Positions 1-6,487 of a stretch of 12,696 nt of DNA are shown piece by piece. The stretch covers positions 1-12,696 of the forward strand of contig JAUXAJ010000137.1 of assembly GCA_030620005.1 (NCBI GenBank), read 5' to 3'. A program made the translations under genes and the position numbers. The DNA comes from Promethearchaeota archaeon. Lineage in GTDB: Archaea > Asgardarchaeota > Lokiarchaeia > Sigynarchaeales > SOKP01. Positions within the stretch are counted from its first letter, which is position 1, and every line of letters starts with the position of its first letter. The notes beneath the pieces were generated by a model. The model saw only the letters and a list, made by a program, of their open reading frames with translations, was not told where the DNA came from and ran no database searches.

Positions 1-2571
1 ATTACATTCAATGACGAAGACCTCTTCATCCTGAATTAAATATTGAACATTGAAGGGCCCTTTAATTCTAAGTGCTAAAGCAATTTGCGTGGTATAATCC
101 TTAATTTTTTCTACAATTTCCTTTGAAATTGTTTGGGGAGGAATTACCATACACGCGTCCCCGCTGTGAGTACCAGCATTTTCAATATGTTCAATAATCG
201 CACCGATGAAGACATTTTCACTATCTGAAATCCCATCGCACTCAACCTCCTTGGAATTCGTAAAAAACTTGGTAATTACAACGGGATATTCTTTTGAAAC
301 CGCAGCCGCAAGATCGAGCGTGTCTATTAAAGTTTTTTCGTCGTAAGAAACCCTCATTGCAGCTCCACTTAAGACATAAGATGGTCTTACTAAGACGGGG
401 TATCCTGTTTTTTTAGCAAATTCCAAGGCTTTGTCTTTATCAACTAGCATCGCCCACTCTGGTTGCTTTATGCCAAGTTGATCTAATAGCGTGCTAAACT
501 TGGCTCTATCTTCTGCCATGTCGATTCTTTTGCCATGAGTTCCTAAAATATTCAAATTTGTTCTTCTGAAAAATTCAGAATATTTAGAAAATTTGGATGC
601 TAAGTTCTGAGCTATTTGACCCCCAGCAGATACAACAATACCGTAAGCTTTTTCAAGCTCGCAAATATCTAATACTCTTTCTCCTGAGAGCTCCTCGAAA
701 TAGAGCTTATCTGCTGTTTCTGTGTCGGTGCTCACGGTTTCAGGGTTATAATTAATTATAATGGTTTGATCTACACCTAATCTCCTGAGACCCCAGAGGA
801 GATTTACTGTACAATTATCAAATTCAACTGAACTTCCAATCCTATACGTGCCCGAGCCAAGAACTATTACTTTTTTAATACTAGATTGTCTTTCTTTTTC
901 AAAATCTATATCGTGCTCTGAAGCAGCATAGGTTAAATAAAGATAGTTTGTTTTAGCAGGCCATTCCGCAGCTAAAGTATCAATTCTTTTAACATATGGA
1001 TTTATTCTCAAATTTTTTCTCAAATTCCGAATTTTTATCGTATCAACGCCCATGATTGTTCCAATTTGTCCGTCTGAGAAGCCATATATTTTTGCTCGTT
1101 TTAACCAATACAATTTCTCTTCTTTAGATGATTTCAAGAAGTCCAAATTTGCGAGCCCGTATTCTAAATCTATAATGTTTTTTAATTTATACAAAAACCA
1201 TTTATCAACGCGAGATAATTCATTTATTTCATCAATTGAAATTCCTCTTTTAATTGCTTCTGCCAATCTAAAGAGTCTTAAATCCGTGGGATTGCGTAAA
1301 GCATATTTTAATTCGTTTAAATCCTCAATAGGTTTTAGATCGTTCGCAATTAGACCTTTCATTCCTATATCTAGCATTCTTATAGCTTTTTGCAATACTT
1401 CTTCAAATGTTCTTCCGATAGCCATGACTTCTCCCACAGATTTCATCTGTGATCCAATTCTCCTGTCAACGCGATGGAACTTGGTTAAATCCCAGCGCGG
1501 TATTTTTAACACGAGGTAATCTAACGCCGGTTCAAAACATGCTGTAGTTATACCGGTAATTTTGTTTTTTAGTTCAGGTAAAGTGTATCCTATCGCCAAT
1601 TTTGCTGCGATATAAGCTAAGGGATAACCAGTGGCTTTTGATGCTAAAGCAGAAGATCTTGAGAGTCGAGCATTCACTTCTATAACGCGAAACTCATTTG
1701 AAACGGGATTCAAGGCGTATTGAACATTGCATTCGCCGATTATTCCTAAATTCCTTATAATACGTATAGAGGCTGATCGCAATATATGATATTCTTCATT
1801 CGTAAGCGTCTGGGAGGGAGCAACTACGATACTTTCGCCCGTGTGGATTCCCACAGGGTCAAAGTTCTCCATATTACAATTTATAAAGCAATTATCAACG
1901 GAATCGCGAACTACCTCGTATTCTATCTCTTTCCAACCCCAAACACTCTCTTCAATTAAAATTTGGTTAATTCTCGATTGAGCCAAGCCTCTTCGTGCCA
2001 TTTTTTCAAAATCCTTCATGTTTTGAATGATGCCCGAGCCTCTTCCGCCTAAAGTATATGCAACTCTTAGCATTAGCGGAAATCCAAAAGTATTCGCAAC
2101 CTTAATAGCTTCTGAATACGAGGTAACCGCTTTACTTCTACATACTTTAGCGTTTGCTCTTAGCATTGCTTTAACAAACATGTCCCGATCTTCCGTGGCT
2201 TGAATGGCTTTAATAGGAGTTCCTAAAACTTTAACATTATATTTTTCAAGGATGCCTTGTTCTTCTAATTCAACACCGACATTTAGTGCAGTCTGTCCTC
2301 CAAATGCTAACAAAATGCCATCTGGGCGCTCTTTTTTTATAACTTCTTCAACATATTTTAGATTGACGGGCAGTAAATAAACTCTATCTGATAATCCAGG
2401 GTCTGTTTGCACAGTAGCAATATTTGGATTAATGAGTATAGTTTCAATTCCCTCTTCTTTAAGAGCTTTAAGAACTTGGCTTCCTGAGTAATCAAACTCA
2501 CCCGCTTGCCCAATTTTGATCCCACCTGAACCTAATACGAGAGCTTTTTTAATTGATTTGTCCAACGGCAT
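1..2571 (-). CDS. carB: Carbamoyl-phosphate synthase large subunit (3' end outside window)
   Basis: Ammonia- and ATP-using large subunit of carbamoyl-phosphate synthetase. It makes carbamoyl phosphate for pyrimidines and arginine from bicarbonate, ammonia (channelled from CarA) and two ATP. My translation runs unbroken for 857 codons to the left edge. The family is about 1,070 residues, so the end of the second ATP-grasp domain and the C-terminal MGS-like regulatory domain are missing. Seen: N-terminal GSGGIKIGQAGEFDYSG (residues 14-30), EVNARLSRSSALASKATGYP (about 298-317) closing the first ATP-grasp half, the second synthetase half opening with GSGTYRIGSSVEFD (about 572-585), RPSYVLSGAAMRV, and GPFNVQYL...VIECN at the edge. 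Both halves of the internal duplication are therefore present. The ATG lies 5 bases after the carA stop, with GGAG inside the carA 3' end as a likely ribosome site, so the two are co-transcribed. Several stretches (WKEIEYEVVRD, NYLYLTY, IECN) look closer to eukaryotic CAD than to E. coli CarB. Confidence 0.96.
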   Translation of the reverse strand, partial: MPLDKSIKKALVLGSGGIKIGQAGEFDYSGSQVLKALKEEGIETILINPNIATVQTDPGLSDRVYLLPVNLKYVEEVIKKERPDGILLAFGGQTALNVGVELEEQGILEKYNVKVLGTPIKAIQATEDRDMFVKAMLRANAKVCRSKAVTSYSEAIKVANTFGFPLMLRVAYTLGGRGSGIIQNMKDFEKMARRGLAQSRINQILIEESVWGWKEIEYEVVRDSVDNCFINCNMENFDPVGIHTGESIVVAPSQTLTNEEYHILRSASIRIIRNLGIIGECNVQYALNPVSNEFRVIEVNARLSRSSALASKATGYPLAYIAAKLAIGYTLPELKNKITGITTACFEPALDYLVLKIPRWDLTKFHRVDRRIGSQMKSVGEVMAIGRTFEEVLQKAIRMLDIGMKGLIANDLKPIEDLNELKYALRNPTDLRLFRLAEAIKRGISIDEINELSRVDKWFLYKLKNIIDLEYGLANLDFLKSSKEEKLYWLKRAKIYGFSDGQIGTIMGVDTIKIRNLRKNLRINPYVKRIDTLAAEWPAKTNYLYLTYAASEHDIDFEKERQSSIKKVIVLGSGTYRIGSSVEFDNCTVNLLWGLRRLGVDQTIIINYNPETVSTDTETADKLYFEELSGERVLDICELEKAYGIVVSAGGQIAQNLASKFSKYSEFFRRTNLNILGTHGKRIDMAEDRAKFSTLLDQLGIKQPEWAMLVDKDKALEFAKKTGYPVLVRPSYVLSGAAMRVSYDEKTLIDTLDLAAAVSKEYPVVITKFFTNSKEVECDGISDSENVFIGAIIEHIENAGTHSGDACMVIPPQTISKEIVEKIKDYTTQIALALRIKGPFNVQYLIQDEEVFVIECN

Positions 2572-2576
2572 GACAA

Positions 2577-3710
2577 TCACAACTCCATTAGCTCTATAAA
2601 TTTATCAAACAAATACAACGAATCCAAAGGCCCAGGGCACGCTTCAGGATGAAATTGAACGGCAATAATGGGCTTACTTTCGTGAATCAATCCTTCATTT
2701 GTTCCATCATCAATATTTTTTAGAAACTCCTTAAAACCATTCTTTTCAAAATTTTTAACGCAAAATCCGTGGTTTTGCGAGGTAATATAGCAACGCTTAG
2801 AAATAGGATCGATAACGGTTTTGTTTCCCCCTCTATGCCCGTATTTCAATTTATATTTGGATCCTCCTGCTGCTAATCCCAAGATCTGATTGCCTAAACA
2901 AATACCGAAAGTCGGGACATTATCCTTTATTAAATTTTTACACACTTCTATAGCACTTTTACATATGGCTGGATCGCCGGGACCATTTGATATAAATACG
3001 CCATTAGGGCTATAGGACATTATTTTTTCGTAATTATAATTATATGGAACGATAACGCATTCCAAACCTCGAGAGACAAAATTTCGTAAAATGTTTAATT
3101 TCATGCCGCAATCTAAAATAACAACTCTCCCTATTGGATTCGATGGAGAATAAATTTTCGTTTCTTTCGTAGAAACTTCGCTAACTAAATGCCGTAAGTT
3201 TGGATCTTCAATGTTTTTCGCTTCTTCCTTTAATTCTTTTAGTTTTGGCGTTTCTCCTGGATTATAGACCGCCAAAATTCCTAACTGAACTCCTTCTTCC
3301 CTTAGTATTTTAGTAATCCTTCTCGTATCAACCCATTCGATACCTGGAACATATTCTTCGAGAAGAAATTCGTTTAAAGTTTTAATACTTTCGTGGTGGT
3401 TTGGATTTTTGCAACATTCATTAACTACAAATCCACTTACTTTAATGGAATTTGATTCAAAGTACCTCGTGATTCCATATTCATCAGTTTCCCAAGCAGG
3501 AACGCCGTAATTTCCTACAAGGGGATGCGTCATCACAACGATCTGCCCTTCATAGGAGGGATCTGTTAAAGTTTCGTTATAGCCGGCACCAGTAATAGTT
3601 GTAAATACGATTTCACCAGAAATCTTTTTAGTTGCCCCGAAGCCGATTCCTTCAAAATGGCGGCCATCTTGGAGCATTAAGATTGCCGGTCTTTCTTTTT
3701 TGTATAACAT
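2577..3710 (-). CDS. carA: Carbamoyl-phosphate synthase small (glutaminase) subunit
   Basis: Class I glutamine amidotransferase subunit (377 aa, usual family length) that hydrolyses glutamine and passes ammonia to CarB. The N-terminal CPSase small-chain domain (about 8-150) has LTDPSYEGQIVVMTHPLVGN and FES...VNECC. The GATase domain (about 194-377) has SNGPGDP (241-247), the nucleophile loop FGICLGNQ with Cys271, QNHG (312-315) and VQFHPE with His354 and Glu356, so the catalytic triad is complete. The residue three after the nucleophile is Asn274, where E. coli and CAD have His (E. coli His272). The DGTNEG segment (335-340) and the N-terminal FES/ECC block resemble the CAD glutaminase domain more than E. 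coli CarA. carB starts 5 bases downstream. No Shine-Dalgarno site is visible before the ATG; a TATA-like element and an inverted repeat lie just upstream. Downstream partner and motifs make the call firm. Confidence 0.97.
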   Translation of the reverse strand: MLYKKERPAILMLQDGRHFEGIGFGATKKISGEIVFTTITGAGYNETLTDPSYEGQIVVMTHPLVGNYGVPAWETDEYGITRYFESNSIKVSGFVVNECCKNPNHHESIKTLNEFLLEEYVPGIEWVDTRRITKILREEGVQLGILAVYNPGETPKLKELKEEAKNIEDPNLRHLVSEVSTKETKIYSPSNPIGRVVILDCGMKLNILRNFVSRGLECVIVPYNYNYEKIMSYSPNGVFISNGPGDPAICKSAIEVCKNLIKDNVPTFGICLGNQILGLAAGGSKYKLKYGHRGGNKTVIDPISKRCYITSQNHGFCVKNFEKNGFKEFLKNIDDGTNEGLIHESKPIIAVQFHPEACPGPLDSLYLFDKFIELMEL

Positions 3711-3734
3711 GTTAAGCTACGCATGCTTTTTCTC

Positions 3735-3781
3735 TTATATGGTTAAAACATCGGTAGCTATTAATTTTTATTATAAAAATT
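3735..3781 (-). promoter_or_regulatory. Putative carAB promoter with A/T inverted repeat
   Basis: The 108-base gap before carA holds a perfect inverted repeat: AATTTTTAT (3763-3771), one centre base, then ATAAAAATT (3773-3781). On the minus strand it contains a TATA-like TTTATAAT, which would place a start near 3745 and give a leader of about 35 bases. A second TATA-like element, CATATAAG (about 3735-3742), sits about 25 bases before the ATG and would give a nearly leaderless mRNA. Either could drive carAB. The repeat could also be an operator or simply AT-rich spacer. Confidence 0.4.
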
Positions 3782-3818
3782 ATTAATGGATTAAAATTTT
3801 TTATATCTCTAAATAGAT

Positions 3819-4016
3819 TTAATTCCAGCGCTTATTACCATATTTTTCGTATAACCTCTGCAACGAAGCCAGGTGATGTTCATTTTCAGATTTCACTCGC
3901 CAAATACACTTTTCACATTCGTGATGGGGTAAGTGTATTTTTGCCATTTTATCTTTCACGCATTCATCACCGTTTCGAATCATGAAACAGTATTTACTAG
4001 GGTCATTACATTTCAT
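3819..4016 (-). CDS. Small Cys-rich putative zinc-binding protein (65 aa)
   Basis: Not recognised as a named family. The 65-residue product has five cysteines (3, 10, 19, 34, 37) and a pair of histidines (30-31) just before a CEKC knuckle. Cys10, Cys19, Cys34 and Cys37, with His30 or His31 as alternatives, could make one zinc site. The C-terminal third is charged and probably helical (NEHHLASLQRLYEKYG). It starts 30 bases after the stop of the upstream zinc-ribbon ORF, on the same strand, and lies between pyrG and carA, so co-transcription with pyrimidine genes is plausible. No clear Shine-Dalgarno site precedes the ATG. It is soluble, with no signal or membrane segment. It could be a small regulatory or RNA-binding protein; nothing in the sequence decides this. 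The ordered Cys/His pattern is the main reason to accept it as a gene. Confidence 0.65.
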   Translation of the reverse strand: MKCNDPSKYCFMIRNGDECVKDKMAKIHLPHHECEKCIWRVKSENEHHLASLQRLYEKYGNKRWN

Positions 4017-4046
4017 CAGTCTAAAAAATCAATTTCTATATTTTTT

Positions 4047-4253
4047 TCAATCATCATCGTCGTCGTCGTCGTCGTCATCTTCGTCATCATCGTCCTCGCC
4101 ATCGGCGTCATCGTCGCCATCGGCAACCCCTATATAAATTTCAGCTTCACTGTGGCATGTTTCGCAATATGGAAATCCTTCCACATAAATCGCCTTCTTT
4201 TTTGGAATTTTTTTTCCACAATATTTACACGATTTTCCCATTTTTTTATACAC
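4047..4253 (-). CDS. Zinc-ribbon protein with poly-aspartate tail (68 aa)
   Basis: Two-part small protein. Residues 9-34 form a zinc ribbon with knuckles CKYC (9-12) and CETC (30-33) in a basic context (CGKKIPKKKAIYVEG). From about residue 45 onward it is almost only Asp, Glu, Gly and Ala, ending in ten consecutive aspartates. The tail is encoded by GAC/GAT triplet repeats. The reading frame opens at a GTG (4251-4253); an in-frame ATG at 4239-4241 (Met5) is an equally good start and keeps the whole ribbon. No Shine-Dalgarno site is close to either. It lies between pyrG and carA on the same strand. A basic zinc ribbon plus acidic tail is compatible with a nucleic-acid or protein partner, but no specific function can be assigned. 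The Cys spacing supports a real protein; the tail length may vary between strains. Confidence 0.65.
   Translation of the reverse strand: MYKKMGKSCKYCGKKIPKKKAIYVEGFPYCETCHSEAEIYIGVADGDDDADGEDDDDEDDDDDDDDDD
4051..4118. repeat. GAC/GAT trinucleotide repeat encoding Asp tail
   Basis: On the plus strand this is a run of GTC and ATC triplets, nearly pure from 4051 to 4076 and then interrupted. On the minus strand it encodes the poly-Asp C-terminus of the zinc-ribbon ORF. Mixed GAC and GAT codons point to selection for the acidic tail, but the six consecutive identical GTC triplets could also change in number by slippage. Confidence 0.85.
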
Positions 4254-4311
4254 TTCATTGTTTTTTGTTCTTATTTTCTATACTCACCAATTGGTTTTAA
4301 AATTTTCTATT

Positions 4312-4476
4312 TCAAAAATTAAATACCAAGTTAAATTGGTCGAAACTCATGACATGGTAAATGTCTTCTTGCGCTGGGCTTCGCGTTTCAATAAAAATAA
4401 GGAATTTTTTCAGAGAAATTTTATTAGAATATTGTTTTAAAAATAGCTCCTTCTTTTCTCTCTAAATTTGATACAT
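4312..4476 (-). pseudogene. Possible degraded or amber-interrupted small ORF downstream of pyrG
   Basis: The 227-base gap between pyrG and the zinc-ribbon gene is open in one minus frame for 49 codons (4461 to 4315, stop TGA at 4312-4314). The composition is protein-like: charged N-terminal half, then ETRSPAQEDIYHVMSFDQ. Going upstream in the same frame there is a TAG at 4462-4464 and then an ATG four codons before that (4474-4476). So it reads Met-Tyr-Gln-Ile-TAG-49 codons. No homologue is recognised, no Shine-Dalgarno site sits before the ATG, and the upstream part lies within the pyrG tandem duplication. It may be a gene remnant, chance, or a second ORF crossed by an amber codon. Confidence 0.2.
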
Positions 4477-4522
4477 TCTTTTACGATTTCTCTTTAAATT
4501 TAATACACTCTTTTATGAATTC
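4459..4522 (-). repeat. 32-base imperfect tandem duplication at the 3' end of pyrG
   Basis: On the minus strand, copy 1 (4522-4491) encodes the last sense codons of PyrG and copy 2 (4490-4459) follows directly; 27 of 32 positions agree. Because 32 is not a multiple of three, copy 2 is read in another frame in pyrG and supplies the present TAA (4481-4483). In its original frame copy 2 reads EIVKECIKF, paralleling EFIKECIKF of copy 1. Confidence 0.85.
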
Positions 4523-6163
4523 TGAGTAGATCTTGGAGGGTCTAAAAGGTTTTGATTTAAACTCCGGGTGGAATTGCGTCCCTATCATGAAATGATCCTT
4601 TCGATCTAACTCAATGCTATTAATGATTAATCCTTTTGGATCCTTGCTTGAAACGACTATTCCCTTATTTTTTGAGGCATCTGTGATATATTTTGCATTA
4701 ATATGATACCTATGACGAAATCGCTCAATTATTTCTTCTTGTTCGTACGCTTTAAAAATTCTTGTTCCTTTTTCTAAAACGACTCTTAAGCCTCCTAACC
4801 TCATCGTGCCTCCTTTTTCTTCTACACCTTTTTGACTTTCCAAAAGGTCTACCACGGGATATGGGGTGTTAGGATCGATCTCCATGGAGTTTGCTCCCTT
4901 TAAACCGAGATATTTTCTACAAAAAGCAATAAAAAATATTTGAGCACCAAAGCAAATGCCTAGAAAAGGGTATTTTTTTTCCATGGCGAATTCAGCAGAT
5001 TTAATCATGCCTTCGACTGCTCTTTCACCAAATCCGGGAGTTAACAAGATTCCGTGGCAATCCTTCAATTCTTCTTCAATATTGGTTTCTTCAGTAATAT
5101 TTATCATTTTAAGCTCTGTTTTAAACCCTTGATGTGCTGCGGCGTGTTTTAACGCGTCGTTAATGGAAATATAAGAATCTGAAATGTTAAAATATTTTCC
5201 GGGCATTCCAATCCTCACGATATCTTTCAAATTTCTGAAAATATCCACAGTTTTTTTCCATTCAGAAAAATTAGTAACTTCGCTAAAAGATACTAATTTT
5301 GCTTTTAAATCTAAAAGTTCACACAAGAAATCGCCTAAATTTTGCTCCTCAAATAAAAGAGGCAACTCGTAAACGCTCTCTAAATCGGGGTTGGAAATAA
5401 CAGCTACATCAGGAAGGTTGGAAAATAACGACAGTTTATTTTTAATTTCTTCTTCTAAAGGTTTTTCACTTCTTCCAATTAAGATATCTGGTTGCAATCC
5501 CGCACTTTGGAGCATTTTTACAGAGTGTTGAGTTGGCTTGGATTTTTGCTGGCCAACAGCCTTAGAATACGGTATTAAAGTAATATGTACGAGTGCTGTA
5601 TGTTTTTTAGGTAATTCTAATCGGAGTTGTCTGAAAGATTCTAGAAAAATGCTGGATTCTAAATCGCCTACGGTACCTCCACATTCAATCAGTAAGACAT
5701 CTAAGTCTTCATTTTCAGCTATGTCTAACAACCTTTCTTTAATCATGTTTGTACAATGAGGTATTATTTGAACAGTCCTCCCAAGGAATTTTCCTTTCCT
5801 CTCACTAAGAATTGTCGACAAGTAAATTTGACCCGATGTTATGTTGTTCCTCGGATGTATTTCTATGCCCAAGAATCTTTCGTAAGTTCCAAAATCTTGG
5901 TCTATCTCAGATATTCTGTATGTTCTCTCATCAGAATCAGGAACGGGTCTAAAATCCCAAACCTTTTCTGTAATAAAACATTCGCCGTGTTCAATCGGAT
6001 TCAGCGTCCCAGGATCTACATTTAGATAAGGGTCAATTTTAACTACTGAAACATTAAAACCACGAAATTGAAGAATCTTGCCTAAACTAGCTGTAGCAAC
6101 ACCCTTTCCTATTCCACTCATTACTCCGCCAGTAACAAAAACGAGTTTACATTTACCAGCCAT
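4481..6163 (-). CDS. pyrG: CTP synthase (glutamine-hydrolysing)
   Basis: Converts UTP to CTP using ATP and glutamine-derived ammonia; cytosolic, last step of pyrimidine nucleotide synthesis. At 560 aa it is slightly longer than E. coli PyrG (about 545). The synthetase domain (1-about 290) has the P-loop GGVMSGIGKG (12-21), KIDPYLNVDPGT (42-53), the acidic Mg/UTP residues Asp88 and Glu160, GGTVGDLES (162-170) and KPTQHSV (209-215). The GATase domain (about 315-560) has the oxyanion loop TPGFGERAVEGM (375-386), nucleophile Cys404 in GICFGAQ, MRLGG (454-458), RHRYH (483-487) and QFHPEF with His532 and Glu534. About 16 extra residues (about 67-85) separate FITE from EIDQDFGTYERF compared with E. 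coli. The ATG at 6161-6163 is kept because family N-termini match from Lys6 onward. An AGGAG (6194-6198) lies about 30 bases upstream with no usable in-frame start after it. The C-terminus is altered by the tandem duplication described above. Confidence 0.97.
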   Translation of the reverse strand: MAGKCKLVFVTGGVMSGIGKGVATASLGKILQFRGFNVSVVKIDPYLNVDPGTLNPIEHGECFITEKVWDFRPVPDSDERTYRISEIDQDFGTYERFLGIEIHPRNNITSGQIYLSTILSERKGKFLGRTVQIIPHCTNMIKERLLDIAENEDLDVLLIECGGTVGDLESSIFLESFRQLRLELPKKHTALVHITLIPYSKAVGQQKSKPTQHSVKMLQSAGLQPDILIGRSEKPLEEEIKNKLSLFSNLPDVAVISNPDLESVYELPLLFEEQNLGDFLCELLDLKAKLVSFSEVTNFSEWKKTVDIFRNLKDIVRIGMPGKYFNISDSYISINDALKHAAAHQGFKTELKMINITEETNIEEELKDCHGILLTPGFGERAVEGMIKSAEFAMEKKYPFLGICFGAQIFFIAFCRKYLGLKGANSMEIDPNTPYPVVDLLESQKGVEEKGGTMRLGGLRVVLEKGTRIFKAYEQEEIIERFRHRYHINAKYITDASKNKGIVVSSKDPKGLIINSIELDRKDHFMIGTQFHPEFKSKPFRPSKIYSEFIKECIKFKEKS

Positions 6164-6487
6164 AATTTTCTCAATAATACCTAATACAATTATCTCCTGA
6201 TATATTTCTGAAATTCAGATTAATATCACGGATTTTGTTTTATATAATGATATAATATAATGACAGCAAGCCTAAAAAAATTTTGTTTTTATTTTTGTTT
6301 TTTTTTTTAAAGGAATTAAAAAAGGAGGAATAGAAGGACAAACAAAAGGAAAAGAGATTAAAACGAATTTGAACTTTAATCAGGTTTTAAGTTATAATTT
6401 AAATCAAGGAATTTCCTTTTAAATTCATTTAAATATTTAAACTCTCTTATAACTCTAATGACGCATCTATTATTTTTATTATATTTA
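6164..6487. other. 324-base intergenic region without a supported gene
   Basis: Apart from the pyrG promoter elements, this holds low-complexity sequence: a T-rich stretch with 11 consecutive T (6298-6308), then a plus-strand purine-rich tract (about 6309-6360) containing a perfect GGAGG with no start codon behind it, then AT-rich sequence around AAATATTTAAA. A plus-strand reading of 16 codons from ATG 6260 stops just after the T run; 37 further open codons follow in the +1 frame up to TAA 6420-6422. I see no RNA gene. Confidence 0.6.
6194..6247 (-). promoter_or_regulatory. Putative pyrG promoter and unusual leader
   Basis: A TATA-like TTATATAA (6240-6247) in an AT-rich context predicts a start near 6215. 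The leader would then hold an AGGAG (6194-6198) about 30 bases before the pyrG ATG, which is too far for normal use. The leader is about 50 bases and shows no clear riboswitch-type fold by eye. Confidence 0.35.

Noticed and set aside
375..385. Possible oxyanion-loop defect in PyrG (TPGFG instead of PGGFG; residue numbers)
   Set aside because: An A/T-P-G-F-G form also occurs in other functional CTP synthases as far as I recall, and the catalytic triad is complete.
1052..1519. Plus-strand reading frame of 155 codons
   Set aside because: It lies wholly opposite carB, whose translation is unbroken and family-typical; the plus-strand product has no recognisable motif.
3933..4322. Plus-strand reading frame with many Val/Ile residues that looks like a membrane protein
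   Set aside because: Its hydrophobic run is the complement of the Asp triplet repeat of the zinc-ribbon gene, so it is a mirror effect.
4258..4440. Plus-strand frame of 60 codons in the pyrG/zinc-ribbon gap
   Set aside because: No ribosome site, AT-driven Phe/Lys composition, and opposite to the direction of all firm neighbours.
5184..6025. Three short plus-strand frames within pyrG
   Set aside because: They are antisense to a fully conserved CTP synthase and show no family features.
6320..6335. Perfect GGAGG Shine-Dalgarno-like sequence on the plus strand
   Set aside because: No start codon follows at a usable distance; it is part of a purine-rich tract.
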